Shown here: positions 57,545 to 64,000 of the stretch, piece by piece
Position numbering within the stretch: position 1 is the first letter of the stretch
Layout of the letters: each line of letters begins with the position of its first letter
Assembly (NCBI GenBank): GCA_963969495.1
Contig: OZ018321.1
Span: 191,526,985-191,590,984, forward strand
DNA: 64,000 bases
Source: Ceratothoa steindachneri
Lineage: Eukaryota; Arthropoda; Malacostraca; Isopoda; Cymothoidae
Reading direction: 5' to 3'
The notes under the pieces: model-generated
The model's database searches: none
Told to the model about the DNA's origin: nothing
What the model saw: only the letters and a program-made list of their open reading frames with translations
Made by a program: the position numbers and the translations under genes

Positions 57545-58575
57545 AGTAACCTAGGAGACCTTACGGTCCATTCAAAGAGGGTACCTTTGGGCTAACAGTT
57601 GAGCAGGCACAGTTCTGCACAACGAATTAAGTGCCCAAACGGCCACTTTTCAAGACTTTGTCTAGTCTTGACTTGAACTGATCAACAGAATTGCTGATGT
57701 CAACTTCCACCGAAAGTGCATTCCAGCTACCGCAGATGCTGTATGTGAAAATTTACAACACAGATCACGGTTGTAACGCTTCAGTTCAAGTTTGTAGCTG
57801 TGATTTCTCGTTCTGCCCTCACTAAGTTGGAAAATATCCGTGTAGTCTACATTATTGAAGCCTCGAAGTATTTTAAACATTTCGATAACTTCGAACTTTT
57901 GTGTCTGATAGAAGGAATCAGTTTGGTTGCCCGGGCATGCACACGTTCCAATCTCGCAATATCTTTTCGAAACGAAGGACTCCAAAATTGTACGGCATAC
58001 TCCAGGTCCGGTCGGACAAGGGAGTTGTACAAGCACAGTACTAGCTCCTTGTTTCGATATCTAAACTGGCGCTTTATGTAGCCTAGCATCCTTTGGGCAT
58101 TTTACTCCGCCACAATGCCCTGTTTCGAGAACTTGACGTCACTAGTGATTGTTACACATAAGTCCTTCTCAATGTCGGTGAATTCAATAGCAGTGCCCTT
58201 AAAGATATACTGAGATTGGGGGTTTCGGTGGCCAATATGTATCACTTCGCATTTGTTCACGTTAAAAGGCATTTGCCACGTGTCCGACCACTCTCTAATC
58301 TTCCCAAGATCTTCCTGCAGCCGGGCAGTATTTCCATCCTTTGCAACGTTCATACCAAGCTTGGTATCGTCGGCAAATTTAGAAATCTTAGCAACCATGT
58401 CACCGTCCATGTCGTTGACGTAGATGATGAATAGTAGTGGTCCCAAGACCGAGCCTTGAGGCACCCCGCTAGTAACGGGCACCCATTCAGAAGCCTGTCC
58501 ATTCAGCATTACCCGTTGCCGTCTGCCGTTTAACTAGTTCTCTATCCAACTTGCTACATTTCCGTCAACGCGCAG
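57545..58575 (-). pseudogene. CR1-B, 3' half (RT C-terminal half and tail)
   Basis: On the minus strand from 58575: LRVDGNVASWIEN, SGVPQGSVLGPLLFIIYVND, KISKFADDTKLGMNVAKDGN (FADD intact), [40 protein letters not shown], then the tail domain to about 57660. The 3' UTR ends at 'ggaccgtaaggtctcctagg' (about 57545). It appears to be the continuation of the 5' half at 62178-64000, separated by the inverted copy C. A few stops are present. Confidence 0.88.
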
Positions 58576-58627
58576 CGGAAAAGTAGCCGACCGGATAGAG
58601 AACTGGCTAAATAGCAAACAGCAACGG

Positions 58628-59242
58628 GTGGTGGTGAATGGACAGGCTTCTGAGTGGGTGCCCGTTACTAGCGGGGTGCCTCAAGGCTCGGTCTTGGGAC
58701 CACTACTATTCATCATCTACGTCAACGACATGGACGGTGACATGGTTGCCAAGATTTCTAAATTTGCCGACGATACCAAGCTTGGTATGAACGTTGCAAA
58801 GGATGGAAATACTGCCCGGCTGCAGGAAGATCTTGGGAAGATTAGAGAGTGGTCGGACACGTGGCAAATGCCTTTTAACGTGAACAAATGCGAAGTGATA
58901 CATATCGGCCACCGAAACCCCCAATCTCAGTATATCTTTAAGGGCACTGCTATTGAATCCACCGACACTGAGAAGGACTTGGGTGTAACAATCACTAGTG
59001 ACCTCAAGTTCTCGAAACAGTGCATTAAGGCGGAGAAAAAGGCCCAAAGGATGTTAAGCTACATAAAGCGCCAGTTTGGATATTGGAACAAGGAGATAGT
59101 ACTCTGTTTGTACAACTCACTTTGTCCGACCGCACCTGGAGTATGCCGTACAATTTTGGAGTCCTTCATTTCGAGAGGACATCGCGAGATTGGAACGCGT
59201 GCAAGCCAGGGCAACCAAATTGATTCCCTCTATCAGTCATAA
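58628..59242 (+). pseudogene. CR1-C reverse transcriptase segment
   Basis: 204 open codons cover the RT palm from SGVPQGS through YVNDMDGDM, FADDTKLGM (catalytic block) and PFNVNKCEVIHIGHRNP to [20 protein letters not shown], then a frameshift. The first 300 bp differ from the opposing arm CR1-B at only about three positions by eye, while more distal parts differ far more. Confidence 0.88.
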
Positions 59243-59522
59243 AAGTTATGAAGATAGATTAAGGGAATTAGATCTGTTCTCGGTGGAAACCCGTAGACTG
59301 CGTGGTTAGCTCATCGAAGTTTCCAAAATACTTCGAGGGTTCGACAATGTTGAATACAGGTATATTTTCACACTTGTTGAGAGCAGAACAAGAAATCACG
59401 GCTACAAACTTATAATAATAATAATAATAAAAATATAAGTCTTTTGTAATGCGCTCTTCAAGGCCTGAGGCCTTCCCAGAGCGCACTTTGTGCTGAGATG
59501 AGAATGGAAATTCAATGGAAAT

Positions 59523-60460
59523 TCAAGAGGGGGAGAAGGCAATTCTGAAAAGATGCGTTTTCAGGAGACGCTTAAATGTGGTAAGAGAGGGAGAAGACCT
59601 GATTTCAGCAGGAAGAGCATTCCACAACTTAGGGGCGCAGATTGAGAAGGAGCAGTCCCCCATTGAGCAAAGGGATGAACAAGGGATATTCAAAAGAGGT
59701 GTATGTGATGACCAAAGTGCCCAAGAGACATGGTGTGGCGAGAGGGCAGAAGAAAGGTAAGACGGGGCCTTGTTGTTTAGGGCCTTAAATGTGAAAAGAA
59801 GTATGTTGAAGTGAGTACGGGATCTGATAGGAAGCCAGTGCAGTTCATGCAGCAAGGGTTTCGAAGGAGACAAGCGAGGGCAACGGAGGAGAAGCCGGGC
59901 GGCATAGTTCTGTACAAGTTCAAGGGGGTGGAGAGAGGAGGATGGCAGATTCACAAGCAGAGAGTTACAGTAGTCAAGGCGTGAGGTGATGAAGGCATGA
60001 ACAGCAGTCTCAAGACTTTGGCGATCAAAGTGAGAGCGAATGCGAGAGAAGTTACAAAGGAAACATAGAGAGGATTTGATGACATTGCGGATATGAGGCT
60101 TAAAGGAGAGATGCTCATAAAAAACAACACTCAGATTCCTAACGCAGTCGGAGAAAATGATAGTATTACCGCCCAGAGTAAGCGAGGGAGAGAGAGATTT
60201 AGATTTTTTGACAAGAGCAGGGGTGCCGACAACGAGGACCTCAGTTTTGGAGTGATTAAGCCTGAGGAAGTTGGTAGAGAGCCAGTCAGAAATGGAGGAG
60301 TAGGCAGCCAAGAGGTCAATGATAGAGTAGGCAAGAGACGTGAGGGATGAGGAAACGAAAATTTGAGTGTCATCAGCATAGAGGTGGAAGGATAGACCGA
60401 GATTACGGAGGGAGAAGGGAACTAAGAGGGAGAAGGTAGATACGAAATAGTAGAGGACCA
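59523..60460 (-). pseudogene. L2 pol, C-terminal RT frame
   Basis: It continues RT after the frameshift: LGLSFHLYADDTQIFVSSSL (catalytic YADD intact), NFLRLNHSKTEVLVVG, NLSVVFYEHLSFKPHIRNVI, SRLDYCNSLLVNLP, LVQNYAARLLLRCPRLS, LLHELHWLPIRSRTHFN and NALPAEIRSSPSLTTFKRLL, ending at a stop. One frameshift joins it to the previous frame, so this is a fairly young copy. Confidence 0.9.
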
Positions 60461-61455
60461 AGGACAGAGCCTTGTGGCACTCCAAAGCGAATGGGGGTAG
60501 AGTCGGATGAAACGTCGTCAATCACAACGGATTGGGTACGAGACGAGAGGTAATAGCGAAAGCAGTCAAGCACGGTGCCTGATATGCCGAGGAAAGAGTG
60601 GAGACGATCAAATAGGACGGTATGGTCAATAGTATCGAAGTCAGAGGAGAGGTCGAGTAGAACGAGGATGGAGGCACAACCCCTGTCCGCGGCTCTTCGT
60701 AAGCAATTGGACACATTGAGAAGGGCGGTTTCTGTCGAGTGACCTGACTTGAAACCAAATTGATAGGTTTCATCAATGTTACAGGCCAACATGTGACTGT
60801 TGATGCGTGAAGCAACCACTATCTCTAGAACCTTAGAGACGAAAAGAAGTTGCGAAATCGGACGATAATTGGAAGGGTCAGTGGGGTTCAGTTGAGGCTT
60901 TTTAAGAATCGGACGGATGTGGGCACGTTTGAAGGAAGAGGGAACAAGACAAGTTGCAAGTGAAGGGTTGAACAGGTGAAGAAGCATTGGGAGGATAGCA
61001 GGCAGAATTTTACATAATAGTTTAGGCGGAAAAATGTCCTTTGGGGAGCCCGATTTCTTAGAACGCGAGAGCAGGGCTGTAAGCTCCAACGCAGTCACAG
61101 CGGGAAAAACGATAAGCGGCTGAGGCGGGAAGTCAGGGAGAATGGCAGGAGCAGGGACAGAAGGCTGAGGGAAGGAGGCACGGAGGTTAGTGACCTTATC
61201 TGCGAAGAAATTCGAGAGAGTAGCAAGGCTAATGGGTAGGGAGAACTGGGCTGGGGAAATAAGACGGGAGAGCAGTCGGAAGACGGTACGGGGATCATTC
61301 CTATTATCAGTAAGCAGATTACGTGAGTAGGCTTCACGAGCAGATTTCAATTTCGCGACGTAGGAAGCTGTCGCAAGTCGGAACGCCAGCGAGAGAGGGG
61401 TCGTGTCTTGCCCACGGGTGCGAGCCTTTCTAAAGACTCTTTCATGGGCACGCAT
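60403..61455 (-). pseudogene. L2 pol, N-terminal RT frame
   Basis: 350 open codons: a post-endonuclease linker (KLKSAREAYSRNLLTDNRND, SNFFADKVTNLRASF), then RT: ILKKPQLNPTDPSNYRPISQ, YQFGFKSGHSTETALLNVSN, LVLLDLSSDFDTIDHTVLFD, GISGTVLDCFRYYLSSRTQS and RFGVPQGSVLGPLLFRIYLL. A frameshift at about 60430 moves the remaining RT into the next frame. The usual 'SAAFDT' reads SSDFDT. The endonuclease C-terminal part is scrambled across frames at 61460-61905. Confidence 0.9.
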
Positions 61456-62177
61456 GGATTACCTAGCACGGAGGAGTTCCATAGAGTACCAAGGGGCACG
61501 GTGACAACGGGAGTTCGAAGGAGTGACAAAGGGAGAGTGGACATCAAGACAAGTGAGAAGGGGTTGCTCCAAAGAAGAGAGAATCTGGTCAGGAGAGGCA
61601 GAAGCATCAATGGGAGGAAGTTTGAAGGCCACATCATTAGATAGGGGGGGAATATCAATGGAGGCTTGTCAACGGAAAGGCTTAGGATTATGAGACAGCT
61701 GGGGAGGTATATGGAATGGGATAGAGAAGTTGAAGTTGATAAGGAAGTGATCAGATATAGCATTGGACAAATTTGTAGTCGTCAGGTTGGAAATAAGACA
61801 GTCAGAGATTACAAGGTCTAAAATGTTACCGTGAGAGAGGGTAGGGGAAGAAACGTGTTGGGTGAGGGAGAAGATATCAAGAGATTAGGATTGTGGCCAG
61901 GAAGGTTGAAATCACTGAAGATATACAACCGCGATCTGTGTTGGAATTTTTTCACGTACAGTATCTGCGGTAGTTGGAACGCACTTCCAGTGGAAGTTGT
62001 CAAGAGTGAATCTGTTGACCAGTTCAAGTCAAGACTAGACAGGGTCTTGAAGAATGGCCGTTTAAGGCCGTAAATTATTTGAGCAGAGATGTGCCCGCTC
62101 GACTGCTAGTCGAAAGTTACCCTCATTGAATGGACCGTAAGGTCTTCTAAGGAACTTTCTTTACTTGTTACTCATTG

Positions 62178-64000
62178 TTACCTTATCGAAGGCTTTTTGA
62201 AAATCTAAGTAGATAACATCCACCGCCTTATCGCGGTCGTGCTCACTAAAAAACGAAGTGGAAGAATTCCACAAGATTCGTTAGGCCTGACCGGTGGCTT
62301 CAGAACCCATGCTGGAAACTCCTCAATCGCAAGTTGGACTCTAAATATGACGTCATTTTGTCCACCATGATACTTTCCATGATTTTACCGACTATTGAGG
62401 TTAAGCTAATAGGTCGGTACTTCGACGGCTGCCAAGGGTCTCCCTTTTTGAAGATAGGAGTTACCTCCGCTTCACGCCAGTCTTTTGGAATGCATCCAGT
62501 CCGGATTGACATGTTGAAGATTGCGCTCAAATGTCGTGACACTTCATCGCGTAATTCTTTCAACCCTTTTGGTAGAAACCCGTCCGGCCCAGGGGACTTA
62601 TTCATCATTAGATCAGTGATCTTTTTTTCTATTTCTTCTTGAGTGAAGTCCATTTCCTTCAGCTTTTCACCGAAGTAGGAATCTGTGGGGTGGGGGATGG
62701 GACCACTCTTTTCGGTAAACACTGAAGAGAAATAGTCGTTCAAGAGGTTAGCATTTTCTGCAATCCAATCGTGCGATGGATTGGCTTACGGCTGTTTACA
62801 TAACCAAAGAACTCCTTGGGATTTTCCTTGCAAAGTTTCGCCACTCGGAGCTCCTTGGCACGCTTTGCCGCCCTTATGCTGGACTTCACTCTCCTAGCTA
62901 GCCTACGGTACTCGTCAAAGTATCCAGAAATCTTTGACTGCCGGTACACCGTTCTTTTCTCCCTCAGCAATTGACCAATTTCTCGATTAAACCACCTTGG
63001 TTGAACAGAAGACCGACGGAGGCTTTTCAAAGGGATGAATCGTGATTCAAGACACATTAACATAGGTTTGAACCTATTCCATGAATCTTCAAGAGTCTCG
63101 CACGCTTCTAGCCTTGCCTCAGTCAATCCAGCACGAATACCTGGAAAGTCTGCTCTTATTAAATCAAGTTTCTTCGATTCACTAGTTACAGACTCTACCT
63201 TGGGGACCTTGACTATAAATCTAACTAGTCGGTGATCACTGTCACCGAGCTCTTTGCCTATAGAGAGATCCTCAACGATGTCATCCTCAGAGGTGAAAAC
63301 TAAGTCAAGGGTATTATTGCGTCTCGTCTGCTCTCTCACCCATTGAGTCAGGAACTCGTTGTTCGCGAACCCTACGAGTAGTGCGTTTTCGTCACAGATT
63401 TCTCTGGTTTCCCAATCAACTTGGATGTTGAAATCACCCATGGCGATGCATACTCTGTCTTGTACAAGTTCACCCAGCAGTCGGTACAAATCCCTGTCTT
63501 TTTCAACGAGTGGGTAGGGGGCATAGAAAGCAGCAGGGTCCTGTATTTGGCAGGACCTATGTCTAAGTCAAGACCTAGTAACTCGTGGTCGGATACAATG
63601 TTGCAGTTCGTCGATTTGAGCCTATCTTTGACATACAATATCACACCGTCAACCTCTCTGTCTGGCCTATTTTTCTGAAAGTGTTGGTAACCGAGAATCG
63701 TGAATTCACCTTCAAAATCTCGATTTGAGGTTTTTACCCACGACTCTATTATGGCCACCATTTTAGGTTCTTCCGTCGCTACGAGGCCACGAAGTTCAAG
63801 AAACTTGTTCCTGATCGACCTTGCATTAAACAGAAAATTTTTCAGGGAGTCCCCGAATGTAGGACTCCCTACTCTCTTCCGTTTTAAGGCTTATTTATTT
63901 GTTTACGTGGGGTAAACCCCTCTTCGCGACCTCCGAGAAGGTTATTCCAGGAGTAACACGAGCGTACGGCTTAGGGTCCGTTCCACGACATCCTGTATCA
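62178..64000 (-). pseudogene. CR1-B, 5' half: ORF1 end, endonuclease and RT start
   Basis: From the right edge on the minus strand: IQDVVERT, the end of the ORF1 esterase domain, cut by the window (64000 to about 63900). Then an intergenic stretch, and endonuclease at 63761-62960 in two overlapping frames: VAIIESWVKTSNRDFEGEFT, VCIAMGDFNIQVDWETREIC (GDFN block) and IGKELGDSDHRLVRFIVKVP (SDH block). The linker follows, then RT 62743-62190: FFSVFTEKSG-type start, KKITDLMMNKSPGPDGFLPK, VTPIFKKGDPWQPSKYRPIS and FQHGF, ending VDVIYLDFQKAFDKV just before the junction. Confidence 0.88.
62740..63489 (-). pseudogene. CR1-B endonuclease C-terminal part and linker
   Basis: The 249-codon frame holds the catalytic GDFN and SDHR motifs of an AP-type endonuclease, followed by the linker SSRRSSVQPRWFNREIGQLL-type sequence (SLRRSSVQPRWFNREIGQLL) and VKSSIRAAKRAKELRVAKLC. 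The N-terminal part is in another frame at 63372-63761, so a single frameshift separates them. It nicks the target to prime reverse transcription. It is the best kept CR1 endonuclease in the window and the uninterrupted paralogue for the mariner site in CR1-A. Confidence 0.88.

Larger units (their letters stand above)
59409..61905 (-). mobile_element. L2-clade LINE, 5'-truncated, inserted in CR1-C
   Basis: The minus-strand 3' end is a (TTATTA)n tail at 59409-59430 preceded by 'gcgctctgggaaggcctcag'. RT and the endonuclease end follow, reaching a truncated 5' end near 61905. CR1-C reads on both sides of it. The L2 clade is called from the RT (LDLSSDFDTIDHTVLFDRLH, YADDTQIF, SRLDYCNSLLVNLPSSSLHP, LHWLPIRSRTHFNILLFTFK) and the short tandem tail. 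Confidence 0.88.
58576..62177 (+). mobile_element. CR1-C, 5'-truncated, inverted inside CR1-B, carrying an L2
   Basis: On the plus strand it starts GKVADRIENWLNSKQQRV at nearly the same RT codon where CR1-B resumes on the minus strand. An open frame (58628-59242) runs through ASEWVPVTSGVPQGSVLGPL, FADDTKLGMNVAKDGNTA and TDTEKDLGVTITSDLKFSKQ. The tail is interrupted by an L2 at about 59409-61905 and resumes IYNRDLCWNFFTYSICGSWN with SESVDQFKSRLDRVLKNGRL to about 62073. The 3' end (gaatggaccgtaaggtcttc) lies near 62150. CR1-B sequence follows at 62178 on the other strand. Confidence 0.85.

Noticed and set aside
58216..58434. Frames antisense to the CR1 RT
   Set aside because: Shadows of the well-supported RT on the other strand. 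The same applies to the 58706-59047 and 60093-60350 frames.

Overview
This window is TE-rich, AT-rich animal nuclear DNA. There are no bacterial-style operons. Real genes appear only as short exons with consensus splice sites and huge introns, and most coding traces are decayed transposons. The mix of mariner/Tc1, Tigger, hAT, Penelope-like (PLE), CR1 with an ORF1 esterase, L2, Jockey-like and Ty3/gypsy elements, plus (AT)n arrays up to about 100 bp, suggests an arthropod, possibly a crustacean. The species cannot be named from sequence alone.

Two host genes are supported. (1) A plus-strand MARVEL-like four-TM membrane protein has exons at 2550-2702 and 19342-19671. A 16.6 kb intron separates them, and the last exon ends in a stop followed by AATAAA. 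(2) A minus-strand SLC5-family sodium/solute symporter has eight exons between 52691 and 24524. The phases of neighbouring exons fit at every junction, although the exon 6 donor and exon 7 acceptor were partly chosen to agree. Its 5' exons lie beyond the right edge or were not recognised. The two genes converge, with stop codons 4.9 kb apart.

Layout. 1-2549: LINE tail, a short dispersed repeat and a decayed minisatellite. 2703-19341 (MARVEL intron): mariner deletion derivative, head-to-head PLE pieces, Tigger derivative and its partial duplicate inside an inverted repeat, a LINE, a Jockey-like copy, a PLE carrying a hAT, mariner relics and many (AT)n arrays. 19672-24523: second copy of the dispersed repeat, a PLE endonuclease fragment and simple repeats. 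24524-52691: SLC5 gene with introns holding a decayed RNase H LINE, a second Jockey-like copy, a 1.2 kb CTAG-rich pentamer array, a nearly complete CR1 with a mariner inserted, a palindrome, a 46-bp tandem array and a gypsy relic. 52700-64000: mariner relic, possible solo LTR, then a nest of CR1 copies in opposite orientations with an L2 inside.

No intact autonomous transposon and no clearly new functional system was found. The most unusual material is structural: inverted duplications of retroelements, a likely gene-conversion tract between CR1 palindrome arms, a Tigger segment moved with its flank into an inverted repeat, and unexplained tandem arrays. Statements about identity are by eye, not from computed alignments.
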